A stretch of DNA of 45,461 nt from Lactarius indigo (GCA_025766275.1 JAFKAC010000249.1:1-45461); one strand, 5' to 3'; shown: positions 10,870 to 22,440, numbered from the stretch's first letter. Translations and numbers: made by a program. Notes: generated from the letters alone by a model not told the origin.

Positions 10870-12063
10870 CTAGGAGCTGTAAGGGTATTGGTATGAATAC
10901 TGTAAGTATGGACCATATGGATGTGTGCTTGATGTTGTGCTGGGCCTAAAGTTGGGTTGAGAGGGGAAACTAAAATGGGGGAGAAGCAAGGGAGGGGAGA
11001 AGCGGGAAGTAATGGCTTGAAGTGATGATGGCCCAACTACAGGCACATCACCAATGTGGGGTCATTTTGTGGGACATGAATTGAACAGGCCTTCGAAACG
11101 TGGGTCCCTCTTTAACTCAGGGTGTTGTTTGAAATGCCTTGTTATTCTCTTGAAGATCTTGTCTTTCTTACCATGTTCTGGCAGTGCAAGTGCTACAGTG
11201 ATATCCTCCAAGTCACCCTTTTGCTTTGACTTGTTCAGTGGCCCAGTAAATGTGTGTGTGTGATCTGCCTGGCATTTTCATCGTGCTTCATTGTCAGCAG
11301 CCTTCCAAGCCAGTTCCTGTTGTCGGTGTTGTTCCTTTGTTTCGGCTTCTTCCTGGAGCTGTTGCATTTGCTGACAACCCTCCTCAGCTGTCAAGACCCT
11401 TGACTTGTTGTTGGTTTTCTTTGCATGCTTTTTCTTGTTGTCCCTCAAAAAAAGTTGCTTCTGTTGGGAGGAGATTACCCTGCTAGCAAAGTAGCAGTGA
11501 GTGTGAAGGGTATCAATCTCGGCCAACACTGCATTGAGGCTTTCTGTAAGCGCCTCGATCTTCTGTTTTGAGTCAGGAAAGTTGCTCCTCCATCAATTGG
11601 GGCCCCAAGGTGGATGTCACAGGAGGAAAATATGAAGCAGACCATGACATTGAACGGGTCTGGCGGTGACCAGTATGAACATGAGCAGACATGGGGTTAG
11701 GAGATGCCCTACGGTGATGGTATTCAGGTTCCCTATCCCCAAGCCGAGGGGGGGACACTTCCCTCTTCACAGAGAACGTCACTTCTGGCATCAAAAAATG
11801 TTTGTTGAGTGGGTTGAATGGGGAGGGTGGGAAGGGGAACTAAAATGGGCAAGGCACCCACAGTGGCCTGATCTGGACTGATTCCCTGATTAAGCAGGTC
11901 TGGGGTGTGGTCAGCCTGAGGCGTGGCCTTGGATAACGCCACTTCTTTTGTGTCGCTTTCCTTGTTATCCTCATCACTGTCCTCGCCCTCGTTGTCCTCG
12001 TCGCTTTCCTTGTCACCATCTCTACTGGTCTCATTATCAAGAGAATCCAGTAGAGGTTCATTG

Positions 12064-13188
12064 TGTCACGCCTCTGCAGGGGCATGTGTTGTTCTGTAAC
12101 AGATCCTGCCTGAGGCAAAGGACTCTGAGTCGGATCCCCACTGAGTGGAAGGTGTCACGATCACGTGACATCACGGTCACGCGTCACAAAACGCCAGCGA
12201 ACAAGTATTGCGAAAGATTGACTCAAAGTTTCAGAAGTAGCACACCTTATGGTGTTCTCATGTATGTGTCATAGAAAACAGCCACGTAAACCCCAGTATT
12301 GTATGAGTATAAGAGTAGTTGAGTAGCCAAGTAGATAACTTGTCTACTCTTAGTCCATTGAATCCAATCTACAGTTGCCTTGTCATCCCTTGTCCAAATT
12401 CCCCTCTCTTGTGTGATTGCCTTTGGCTTGAGCCACGAAACCCCCGACTTTGACTTAGTCCTTGACTAAGTCTCAACTCTACTTGCCCTTGCCTTGGGCC
12501 CGAACTCGAACGCGTCACGGACGGTCCGTTGGAACCGTGACAGAAGGACTCCTAAGGTCATCTGTAACAGCTCCTGTACTAAGGTAGCTGAGTCTGTGGT
12601 AATTCCCCCTACGCTGAGGTGGGAAAGTCCTTCTGTAACAGCCCCTTGTGCAAAGGTGACTGAGTCAGTAACAATGGACGAGCTCAGAGGCCTAAGTCCA
12701 AAGGTCATATGTCACTGGGCTGACCAGTAAGACAGGAAGAGGATAAGAGCAGAGTCAAGGGGGAAGCCTGCACAGAGGCTGAGAGGGGAATGACCCAAAG
12801 GAGATAAGGGTCAAGGGTCAGGGGTTCAGGGTCAAGGGCTTGAGTGCTGAAGGGACTGAGGCACTCAAGGAGTCAATGGAGATACAATGCAGATGATTGA
12901 TTAAGCCAAAGCTAAGGAGCTAAGGCGCACTACAGGGTTCCTTATATAGTACAGGATTGCGCCTGAGCACATAGTGCTACTGATTGCTATAGATAGAGTA
13001 ATGTGCTGGCAAGATGATATCAACATTGTACAAGATGGTGTCATGCCAGCAAGGCAGGATAAGAATAGCACAGAAGGTGCTAGAACAATCAGATAAGGGG
13101 GAAACAGAGGTCTGAGAAGGTAACTGCCAAGAAAGGGAATAGATCAGATAGGGATGTAAAAGGAAAGGTAACAGGGGAGTTCATGACA
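12064..13188 (-). mobile_element. Solo LTR-A, inverted copy, itself interrupted
   Basis: This is the reverse complement of the LTR-A family (compare 4187-4926), with ends TGTCACGCC...TTCATGACA and a perfect 5-bp target duplication CATTG (12059-12063 and 13189-13193). It is 1125 bp instead of 740 because a 390-bp solo LTR plus its duplication lies within it. It interrupts the pogo transposase gene right after the DDE domain. The TATA region appears inverted near 12940-12950 (CTTATATAGT). Confidence 0.92.
12153..12542 (+). mobile_element. Solo LTR (390 bp) nested inside LTR-A
   Basis: Ends are TGTCACG...CGTGACA, with a perfect 5-bp target duplication GAAGG (12148-12152 and 12543-12547). A TATA-like GAGTATAAGAGTAG lies near 12306-12319, and about 30 bp on is CTTGTCTACTCTTAG, the same motif that marks the putative transcript start in the Gypsy LTR at 9785-10129; the two families may share the self-priming mechanism. 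A perfect 9-bp hairpin with a 3-nt loop (GACTTAGTC/GACTAAGTC) is at 12452-12472. Confidence 0.92.
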
Positions 13189-14607
13189 CATTGCCAGTTG
13201 CAGTAGCCGGGACTGGAAAGGAGTCTGGCAGTGGGGGGTTGAATGATGATGCACAGCTTGGCCCATAGTCGTCCTTGTTGAAGATGCTCAGGTTTAATGG
13301 TCGGATATCTGACTTTTCCCAAGCAGATAGTATAGTCACCTCCTTGAAGGACTTGGTGCGAGCAATCATGTATTCTCTGACAACATTTTGCCATGCTATG
13401 CCCTTCCTAGTCTCCTCCATCGCAAGGATACACCGCTTTTGCCATGCACGTTGCAAAGGACCAAAAACACCAACATCAAGTGGTTGAAGCCAGTGTGAGG
13501 TGTGGGGGGGGAGGCAGAACAATGTGATATTGTTTTTTGTTGCAGCCTCATGTAGCTCGATGGTATTGTGTGAACAATGGCCATCATAGATGAGGAGTAT
13601 CAGTTTCCCGCTTGCGTTCCTTTCCATTGCCTGTGGGACAAAAGACTTCTCAAACCATTGCAGCCCTATGAAGTTGCTTGTCCAGCCTTTTTCTGACAAG
13701 GCAACTCTGCAATCCTGGTAAGTGTTCATTAACTCTGCACTTGATTGTTTACTTACAGTACCCCATCCTCCTTGAAATACCCTTTGTGGAGGACATTCTT
13801 GCCACTGAAAATGAATGTCAGCTTCAGGTTTGATCCATCTGTGGCGACACATTTGATGGTGGTGACGAGCTCAAGGTTTCCGTTCTGTAACTTCATGCAG
13901 ATGCATTGTCCCTCACTGTACAGGAACTTGGTGTTGTCAAGTTTCCTGCCTCCACCAAGCTGGATACCCTTCTCATCCATGTTGTACACGTTTTCCCAAG
14001 GTACATCCATCTCCTTCATGAGGTCGCCAAGAAGCTGAAAGTGCTAAGCAACAACAGCAGGGTTAAAACAGCATGCATGTTGTGCATCAAGACCTGTTGG
14101 CTGCTTCAATGTGATGTCAATGTGCCAAGATAGGAACTTCTGTATCCAGTTTTTGGAGGGTAAGAGCTCCTTCCCCATTTCCACCATCCTTTCTTGAAGA
14201 AGCTGACTCAGGTAGGCAACTTTTGTGCAGAGGTTCTGCTTTGAGAGGGGGTATTCTATCCTCCCCATGTACTTGATCCATTCATAGAGAGTGTTTTCTT
14301 GTGCCTTGCTAAGTAGCTGCTTTTTTACTTGTGATTTTGAGTGTGGACCGGTAATCCTATGGTGACATTGCTGGAGTGTGTCATAGGATACTTTGAAGTG
14401 ATGCGCAGCTTCTGCTATGCTCTTGAACTCCTCATTGGTGACTGCATTGCTTGCTTCTTTGAGCTTTGCTTCCTTGTCGGTTTCCAATTTCCATTTCTTA
14501 GCACGTTTGGAGAGTGGCCTTGTATTGTGTGCCATGAAAGTTCCCTGTGCCAAGGGTGCCGTTTTGTGCCTAAAGAGGAGTTCCAATTGCTTGCCAAATT
14601 GGGTCAT

Positions 14608-15386
14608 GTTTTGTCACCTTTCCACGGTCTTTGGTAAGTTTTTTGTCTCCAGCTTGATCACCTCCTTCTGTTGACTCCAAACTTTGTAGAGTCACTGTAG
14701 TAATGGATAGTAATATCACAGTGAGGTGAGGTCCCATAGGAATGTTGGGATTGGTCAGATCTGGGGGGGTAGGGACGCTTTTGAGACCACCCCATTACCT
14801 CTGTTGATTTTTAACAACCATGATTTTGCTCTGATCCTCAATATACTGTGTGATCTTGTATCTGTTGTACCAGGGGGAGCAGTGTTGCATTGCAGGAGGA
14901 ACCACGGACCGCGCCACAAACTCTCGATCGTTTCATACTATTTGCATACAAGAATCCATAAACACAGCCGATATATTATACCGTAGTTTACGTTTTCGCC
15001 CCCTCAGTTTGCTTGTCTCCGCGTTCTGAGGGTACTGTTTAGGATCTAAAAGTATCTACATATGTTAGAGAATATAGTGTATTTTTTTTGGGGAGAAAGG
15101 AAACTGGGAAAGTACTGATCTACTATGATCTTTTGAAATTTGCAGATACGGGTACATTTGCAGAGGTGTGGGAGCAATAGTACTTGGTGGAAATAAAATA
15201 TGGTGGCCCAAAAGTTCGAAGAAATCGGACTTTAAATGTGAGTGGCGTGAGAACCGGCAATACCGGCCCGGACGGAGAGATCCGTGCGAAAAGTCAAAGA
15301 GCGACTTGGAGCAAGGCATCTTGGTCCACTATCTGATCCCGCTTACCGAATATAAGAAACACTACCGTTGCAAATTGTCTACTAGT
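14608..15386. other. Transposon-to-gene boundary; no gene
   Basis: 14608-14890 looks like the 5' flank of the pogo transposon: few CpG, with no inverted repeat that I can pair to the other end. From about 14895 the base style changes abruptly to CpG-rich sequence that continues into the next gene. A TATA-like TATAAG at 15351-15356 lies 30 bp before the gene start at 15387. Confidence 0.45.
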
Positions 15387-18300
15387 ATGGCACCCAAAGC
15401 AAAGGTAAGTAAAAATAATAGAACACAAACACAGCAACGGCGATGATATAACAGAGATTACAGAAAGCGGCCAAAATAAGTCCGAAAATCACCACAGGAC
15501 TGGGAGAGGGACGCGATGGGAACGAGTTCAGTGGTTTTCAGAAAACGGAACTTCGGGAGAAGAAAAAAGCGGCCGAGCTCGGCTACCTGGCGATGGATAT
15601 CACAGAACCACCAAAGGGAGCGTTCTGGGGAAAATTCAACGACCGGAAAGTAGACGAAAAGTGGGTCAATTACCTAGTGATGAGCTTCACAGAAAATCTG
15701 GACAACTGCACGGATGCGGCCGCGATCGAAATAGCGGTGAAGAAAAGTTGGGTAAAGAACATGAAAGCGGTGTTGACCACAGTAGACGGGCGTAAACTCT
15801 CGGATGTACCGCAGATCGAATTTACTAACGAAGGGAAGCAAGCGATCGCGACAAACAATCTCTGGATGCTGGGCGGAAACCACCGACGCAAGGCGTTGAT
15901 CGAATACAGGAAGATAAAGTCGGAGGAGCTGAAAGCGGTGAAGAACCAGATCGGGAAGATAAGTGGTGAGGAAGCCGAAGCAGGAGGAGACGGCCCAGAT
16001 CTGGAAGCTATGAAGAACGCGATGAAGGTCATAGAGGAGAAGATCGCAGCTTCGAGCGCGTGGGTGATCCGACTGTACGATAGAGGTGCGTAGCAAATGG
16101 ATGACAGGGCCAAGTAAAGGAAACTAACAATTAGAAAGAAAAAATCGAGGAAAACAGGAGTGATCTAGCTACGGCGATCTACCGGTTCATGTCGAGAAAC
16201 GAGACGAAAGGAAACCGAATGGCGACGGAAGAAGAGCTTCTACTAGAAGTCATAGACGAATTGAAGGACGCGTACGAGGCAGACATCCGGGGTCGCACGC
16301 GAGACAAAGGCAGCGACCTAGACGCAAGCATTCTTTATCCGACATTCACAAAGATGGCACGAGAGAAAGCGACGTTGTGCAAGGAGAAAGCCGAAGAGGC
16401 GAAAGAAACTCCGAGACATCGACGCCTGTATTCTGTCCCCTCGTTCGCGCTCGGACTCGTAATGGCGTCACGGATCCGTCGACACTACACACACGCACCA
16501 TGGTTCGAAGTGTCAACGTTGTCTAGGATGCTCGATGCACACGGCGGGGTAAGCAGGACCAGTGACTGTAATCGGCTTCACAGCACTAACAAATGGACAG
16601 TTCATCTCCGAGTTCCTGATCGAAAGCATCGAGATGCTTGAGCGTGTGGCCAACCCGAACCAACCGCCTCTTGACAAAAAGACCATCGACGATCTGGCCA
16701 CAGAGATGTTGGACTCAAAGGATCCTACAGAAGTCCAAGCGAAGTTCAAAACGCTGGGGATGATAGATGCGTTCAAAGGGCGAGGAGATGCAAGCTCGTG
16801 GAACGAAGATCTTCTCGGAAAAATCGACAAATGTTTCATCGATAACTATAAGGGCGAGGACGACTCCGCCACCACGTTTTCCGATTCTCTCTTCTTCCCC
16901 AACTCGGACAATATCAACCGCTTCACGAGATACCAATCAGACGTCGACAAAGTCCTCCAGGAATCGGACATGGCACCGCAATACAGTCGAGAGTATTTCT
17001 CATATGCCATGATTTGGCAAATGAACGGATACTCATTCCCCATACCACTTGGGACTGCGAGTGTTATCTACGCTGTCCACCAGCTTGCCACGAAGTATCG
17101 CAGAGGACTGTCCGAGGTGAGCACTGTTCCTAGCGACCAACTGTCTTCATCATATAAGAGTGCCGCGTATATCCACATCGAGGATACGCGGCGTATATTG
17201 GGCATCAAAACACGCCGCGTATATCCGCATCGAGGATACGCGGCGTGTATTGGACATCAAAACACGCCGCGTATCCTGAAGTCCATTATACGCGGCGTGT
17301 TTCGATGTCCAATATACGCCGCGTATCCTCGATGTGGATATACGCGGCGTGTTTTGGAATCCAATATACGCCGCGTATAATGGACTTCAGGATACGCGGC
17401 GTATATTGGACATCAAAACACGCCGCGTATCCTGAAGTCCATTATACGCGGCGTGTTTCGATGTCCAATATACGCCGCGTATCCTCGATGTGGATATACG
17501 CGGCGTGTTTTGGAATCCAATATACGCCGCGTATAATGGACTTCAGGATACGCGGCGTATATTGGGCATCAAAACACGCCGCGTATGTCCACATCGAGGA
17601 TACGCGGCATCTTTCCGTTTCAGTTTCTTGTACGTTCAACTGACACCATTACTTTGTTAGGCCGTTTCATGGATTGGGGCTTGTGTGTCCTGGGCCCCTA
17701 AACTTAGTGCAAAATTCTACACAATTCACGACTCTTTCGATGCAGCCTTGACAACGGCAACTTCTGACATTCTTCTGAAAACCAATGAAATGGGTGTTCG
17801 CAGGAAGGTAGCGTATCACCGTTTTATTAAATATCTACCGCAACGACTGATTGTCGTCCTATAGATCGTTCGTATCCTATTTTCTCACTTGACCACTTCT
17901 ATCGCCCAGATGGATACCCATTTCTTGAAGCATGTCAGCGCCAGGGGCCTCGTCAAAGATTTGGGGGCTTTCAAATCTATTCTCGTCACAGATGATGAGA
18001 CCTCAAAGTCTTCCAAAAAGCGATCAAAGTCCGGCGACTCTTCTACTGTGCCAAAGGTTCGCGTGCCTCTTGCCGTCAAGGATTTTCTTGCCGCTGTCGA
18101 ATGGACTCAAGACCAGTTCTGCGAGGAATATATCACAATCTTCAAACTCATGAATACTTCTAGGGGGGAGTTTACGCGCGATCATCGTCTCTCCACCTAT
18201 AGAGGTTCTCGTCTCCTCTCTATGAGTGGCTTGCCATGGAACCCGGCATCCCGTAATAGGCCCCGTGACTGGTTGCTCATCGCCCTCGCCGTCACAGTCG

Positions 18301-19780
18301 AGTCTGCTCTCATTGGCCAGTATAGAGCTTGCCTTCTCGATACATGTCCAAGCGCTTCCCACCTCAGGGCCGAACTCCATACTCTTTTCGTCGGACTCTC
18401 TGTCCGTCATATCTCTTCTGGTCCAGGAAAATCCGTTTGTCATGTCTGGGAGTTCGCCGACGGTCTCTCCAGCGGCTCCAAGTCGGGCTCCGATGTCACT
18501 TACGAATTGGAGGACTTTGTGGGGCCATGGGAGTTGGCATATGCCGAAGTTCTCCAAAGACGCAAATGATCCCGTTCAGCCAATCATTCAGTCCCTCGAG
18601 AAGTGTAAGTACCTCGCTTGCTCAGATCCTGAAGCACCCCCTGGCGCCATCGAAACTATCGCCCATCAACTTATCACGCGTCTTGCTGACGTGAGTCGTC
18701 CTCTCCTCACTTCTCTTCCCTCTCCACCCGCTGCCCACCTCCTTTTCATCTCTCCAGATCATGTATAAAAATAAAGCACGCATCGAACACTATGGCGACG
18801 ATGCCACATGTGACGATCCATTCGACATGGCGGCTGCTCCCATCCCCTCCATTCCCAGGAAGCCTCACGCTGTTTCAGAGGAATATCGTGCCGAGGTACT
18901 TTTCGTTTTTCGCTCCCTATCTCTCTCACATCCTCTATAGCTCGGTTACAATCTGTCGCCCATCCTACAGTCCGTAGCCACTGGCCCAGATGTTCCTCCT
19001 TCCAAGACCACCATTCCTTCCTCCTCTTTCACCCCTTCCCTTCCTGCTGAGCTCCACGACATACCATCACGCGACCAGTCTCCCAGTCCGAATCGTCCCT
19101 CTACTCCTCCACCAGGGCAAAGACGTCCCACCCGCACTTGGTCTCCATCATCTCCAGACCCTCCGCAACGTATCTCCAAATCCCCTATCCTCCCGACCTC
19201 CTCCCGCTGTCAGTCCCCTTTCCTTCTCCATCTCCCGTCCTCCCCCTCTTCTTCTCCATTCTTACCTTTCTCTCAGCCTCCCTCGTTGATGACTCCTTCA
19301 TTCGTTCGTCTTCCCCTCTCTCCTCTCACTTTACTTCCTCTCATGTTCCCTCCTTCTTCAACCCTCCTTTTCCTCTAGCCGGAGACAATGACGACGTCCT
19401 TGACACCCGTTCTCCCTCTTTGCCTCGTCCGTCTATCTCCTTTTCTCTCTCGCTTTATTCATCCTTTTTCAGGTGCCCCTGATGCTGGAAAGCATCCCGC
19501 ACCCTCCTCCCCAGGTATCTCTTCCTTTCCTCGTCCTCTTGCTCCTATTAATGATTTTCTTCCCTTCCCTCTTCTTTCCCGCTTTCTAGAGAACAAGCCT
19601 CCCACCAAGAAGCAAGCCCGCCGCAGAGCCAATGACTCCCAGCCTCTCGATCCAGGCTCTTCTCGCGATTCTTCAAGGCCCTCTACTACCCAGTCCAAGA
19701 AGTCTTCCAAGACTCGTCCTAAGCCCGGTCCCTCCAGGCTCATGCCTCTCTCGGATGACGCCTACGAAACCGCGCTCTGA
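15387..19780 (+). CDS. Unrecognised basidiomycete protein, 11 exons, about 1065 residues
   Basis: Exons that keep phase: 15387-15404, 15455-16085, 16135-16548, 16601-17116, 17661-17807, 17865-18690, 18758-18895, 18941-19169, 19379-19426, 19473-19514, 19590-19780 (TGA). Introns are GT..AG, mostly 45-75 nt, with CTAAC-like branch points (AACTAACAATTAG before exon 3, CACTAACAAATGGACAG before exon 4). The N-terminal half has conserved-looking blocks (PPKGAFWGKFNDRKVDEKWV, WVIRLYDR, FMSRNETKGNRMATEEELL). The middle is hydrophilic with a Lys/Ser stretch, and the tail is Pro/Ser-rich with a basic KKQARRRA segment that could be a nuclear signal. Two places need a 1-nt slip, both at A-runs (16135-16146 and about 18556-18565); alternatively, donor 16064 keeps phase at the first. 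I do not recognise the family. The long fourth intron contains the 26-bp array. Gene structure is more certain than function; it may be intact with assembly errors or a young pseudogene. Confidence 0.65.
17158..17612. repeat. Array of 18 alternating inverted 13-bp cores at exact 26-bp spacing
   Basis: Cores of the form ATACGCGGCGTRT start at 17158 and then every 26 bp up to 17600, strictly alternating between forward and reverse-complement orientation; the first and last are degenerate. The 13-bp spacers also pair as inverted repeats, for example CCTGAAGTCCATT with AATGGACTTCAGG. A 156-bp (6-unit) block is duplicated in tandem (17265-17420 and 17421-17576). The ends form a 10-bp inverted repeat TGCCGCGTAT...ATACGCGGCA (17161-17609). 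The array sits within the 544-nt fourth intron of the surrounding gene, which without it would be about 90 nt. Long open frames through it (52-residue period) follow from the repeat and are not taken as genes. Confidence 0.95.
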
Positions 19781-19962
19781 TCATTCCCTTTCATCGCGTG
19801 CCCCAACCCGATTCTCACTCTGGCAGCCGTGGATGATAGGTCTGGTTTGGGGGAGTCCATCTTTTACATACCTCGAAGTCGATTGTAGTTTACGTGCCAA
19901 GTCAGTCGTATTTGGAACATGATGTCGTTGTATTATCAAAATCGAAACATCCAGTGGACACG

Positions 19963-20751
19963 ATGAACGTTCTTGAAAGCCCGTCCCTGCAACCCTGCAC
20001 CTACGACTTGGCCGATCCTGTCAAACACCCCACATACTCCCATCAGAAGCCTAAACAAGCAACGACCTCACTTTCAGACTTCTCGAACGACGACAACCAA
20101 CGAACAACCCATCTTCCCCACACATCAGGGACAACACGAGCAAGAAAATACTCACACGCTGAGGCAAAAAAAACTCCCATCACGCGACCCGACGACGAAA
20201 CGATGCCATCTCACGATCTGGCCAAACAAGTCTCAACTTTAGTACACCAACTAGCCTGTACTCCCGTCCCTGTCGAACCCGCAGAAACAAGTCACCCGTC
20301 ACCTATAGCAGAGAACGACAAAGACGAACCTACGACGTCGAAGACAGAACAGTCAACGCAAGAACGCCCCATCACACAATCATCCAACATGCGGAACCAA
20401 CAACGCGATCCTGTGGCAACCAAAGAGACTCCCACAGATCGAAAAATCGCTGAACAACATCCCGAAGATTGTACAAGAGACGACCAATCCATGTGGGAAC
20501 TTGTCCAAGCCGATCTCGAAGAAATCATACCTGCATTACAGACAAACTTCGTCTCAAAACAATCCGACCTGTTAACAAACTCGTCCGATACATCCGAGAC
20601 GGACGATCGCGACGTCGTTGACAGAACACCCACAACAGCGCCCCACGCAACACTCACAGTGTTTTTAGCGACAAGTCGGGGAAGACACACGAACCCAAGT
20701 ACAGGGAACCCGCCGATGAACCAGAGAATGGATAATCGCAGCAAGGACTAG
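19963..20751 (+). CDS. Hypothetical hydrophilic protein (about 262 residues)
   Basis: Uninterrupted frame from an ATG at 19963 to TAG at 20751, rich in Thr, Pro, Gln, Asp and Lys, with no cysteine pattern, membrane segment or motif that I recognise. One segment (MWELVQADLEEIIPALQTNF) could be helical. It starts about 180 bp after the end of the upstream gene on the same strand. The frame is also open upstream to a GTG at 19894. The opposite strand has a long open stretch here too (20744-20292), so the openness may come from composition. Confidence 0.3.
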   Translation: MNVLESPSLQPCTYDLADPVKHPTYSHQKPKQATTSLSDFSNDDNQRTTHLPHTSGTTRARKYSHAEAKKTPITRPDDETMPSHDLAKQVSTLVHQLACTPVPVEPAETSHPSPIAENDKDEPTTSKTEQSTQERPITQSSNMRNQQRDPVATKETPTDRKIAEQHPEDCTRDDQSMWELVQADLEEIIPALQTNFVSKQSDLLTNSSDTSETDDRDVVDRTPTTAPHATLTVFLATSRGRHTNPSTGNPPMNQRMDNRSKD

Positions 20752-21881
20752 CTAAACACTACTCTGCAAACAACAGGTGAGGCCCATTGCCACCACCAGA
20801 AGAAATCGATACGGTGGACATACCGTACAAGACCCCCAAACCGACTCCGACCCCGAAAGACGACGCGCGAATATCCTACCTGCCAACCCAAAACAGTGCC
20901 TGTCTCAAGAAGATGCGAAGACGAATGGACCACCAACTCCGAGCCTAAAAGTGCAAAACTACGATCTCCAGGTGTCAGCAAACGATACACAATGATACAA
21001 TAGAGACAACAGTACCTTCATAAGGAAACGATCACCAGCAGGCCAATCAAAGCGCACGACATCGACGCCTCCATAAGCCAACACCGACAGACTCGGAAGC
21101 GTCAAAGCGATCAACTTGAACGGTGGCTCGAATCGAACCAACAAACAGCAACACATAAATAACGGCAACTTCCGAAGAGAACAACACCGCAACAGTTGGC
21201 ACTTCAGAACGTACTGTCCTCAGGCTCTCCATCTTCCTCTTCACCTCTTGCTTCTCTTGTGACTAGCACAATCTCTCTTGCGAGCTATCTTCCCCACCAT
21301 TCACTGTCCTACCGACCAACCGACCAAGCCTTGTCTAAGATGTCCGGCCCAGTCCGGAAGCTTGTTCATGTCTCTGTACTTTCCCTCACCTCGTTGCACC
21401 TGCTCGTCGGACAGTGCCGTACGAGCAGCTCAATCGGGTATTCAGTTGCCGACTGAAACACACAATGACAATCGCTTATTCTGGGGTCAGGGCATTGTAC
21501 CACGGACAGCACTGTTGTTGTTCATTCAACGTGTAACCCCCAACTCCCGGTTGTTTCTACGTCTTACTGGATTCCTTTCTCACCACACAGATTCTGTCGC
21601 TGCCACCGAGCTGAGCCCGCTCCTTCACTTTCATCACATTGTCGCTCTCTATCTGCCTGGGGTTGTACAACTTATCGACTTTCCCTTATTAAATGTTCAC
21701 GTTTGAAATCCTGTACGCAGCTGTCCTTATTCATCGTTACTCCTAACCTTCCGCTTCCTTCTCACCTCCCCCTTACACACTATCTCTAGACTCTCCATCC
21801 CGCCGCTAGAAACGTACCTCCAGCAGCGGCAGTTCCTCGTCGGCGCTCACACGTGGCTTATTCTGAGCCCCTTAGTACTAT
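20752..21881. other. No gene recognised
   Basis: Several open stretches on both strands (for example plus 20777-20995 and 21278-21706), none with a known motif. The part to about 21190 has the same Thr/Asn/Gln-rich character as the ORF before it and may be its remains. Confidence 0.4.
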
Positions 21882-22440
21882 CCCCTTGTTCAACGTACCG
21901 TCGACCCTTGCAATAAACCCCTCAATGACGCTGGCGTGAAACTATCCGAGATCAACGAGGTTGTTCTAGTCGGCGATATGACACGTATGTCCCGAGTCGT
22001 CGAGACGATCAAATCCATTTTTGGTCGTCAGCGGTGCTAGTCCTCACAAGGCCCTGGCTATTGGTGCCTCCATCTAAGGTACCAGCAATATCACGGACGT
22101 TCTTCTCCTCGACGTCACCCCCCTATTTCTCAGTACGTGTCTGGGTCTCTCCAGCGCAGGCAGTGTGTTCGCTAGTTCACAGCCATCAAGACGCTTGGCG
22201 GTATCATGACCAAGCTCATTTCACGAAACACCACCATTCCCACGAACAAGTCGCAAATCCTTCGACCCCCGCAGGTAGTCGGACTACCATCCAGGCAAAA
22301 ATCTACCAGGGCGATCATGAGCTTGTCCGTGACAATAAGCTACTTGCTAACTTCATTCTTGTTGGCGTTCCACCTACCCCGAAGCGTGTACGTACCCCAG
22401 ATCGAGGTCACGTTCGACATTGATTCGGGTCCGTATATTA
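21882..22440 (+). pseudogene. Mitochondrial-type HSP70 fragment
   Basis: Fragment of the chaperone HSP70 closest in wording to the mitochondrial (Ssc1-like) type: [107 protein letters not shown]. This spans the end of the ATPase domain and the start of the substrate-binding domain. It is broken by stops and at least three frame changes, and both ends are truncated. Between PLFLS and TLGG lies a GTACGT...CACAG stretch of about 50 nt that looks like a retained intron, so the copy came from genomic DNA and not from mRNA. Confidence 0.85.

Larger units (their letters stand above)
10870..14607 (-). pseudogene. pogo-type (Tc1/mariner superfamily) DDE transposase, split by nested LTRs
   Basis: Cut-and-paste transposase of the pogo/Fot/Tigger type. 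From the minus-strand start at 14607: a basic N-terminus, a psq-like helix-turn-helix (EEFKSIAEAAHHFKVSYDT near 14440-14380), a CENP-B-like DNA-binding segment (LLPSKNWIQKFLSWH) and the DDE domain. The DDE domain has VYNMDEKG (first Asp, near 13980), LILLIYDGHCSHNT (second Asp) and QPLDVGVFGPLQ (third Asp), with 35 residues between the last two. An in-frame stop at about 14045 and a frame change near 13760 break it. At 13188 the gene is cut by LTR-A and resumes at 12063 with an acidic stretch (SDEDNEGEDSDEDNKES). The tail has a coiled-coil-like Gln/Glu region (11480-11300) and a SAP-like segment (LPEHGKKDKIFKRITRHF, about 11190-11100). Inactive. Confidence 0.85.

Noticed and set aside
10130..14900. 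Terminal inverted repeats of the pogo transposon
   Set aside because: I looked for matching ends with TA flanks by eye and found none convincing; element limits are therefore left open.
17158..17612. CRISPR-like array (short repeat, regular spacers)
   Set aside because: Cores alternate in orientation, the spacers repeat and pair with each other, and the context is a eukaryotic intron.
17245..17643. Repetitive protein with a 52-residue period on both strands
   Set aside because: The open frames are a consequence of the 156-bp block being divisible by three; they lie in an intron and have no plausible protein features.
20292..20744. Minus-strand ORF opposite the hypothetical protein
   Set aside because: No motif; Ser/Val-rich reading of the complement of a Thr/Gln/Asp-rich frame, so probably a shadow.
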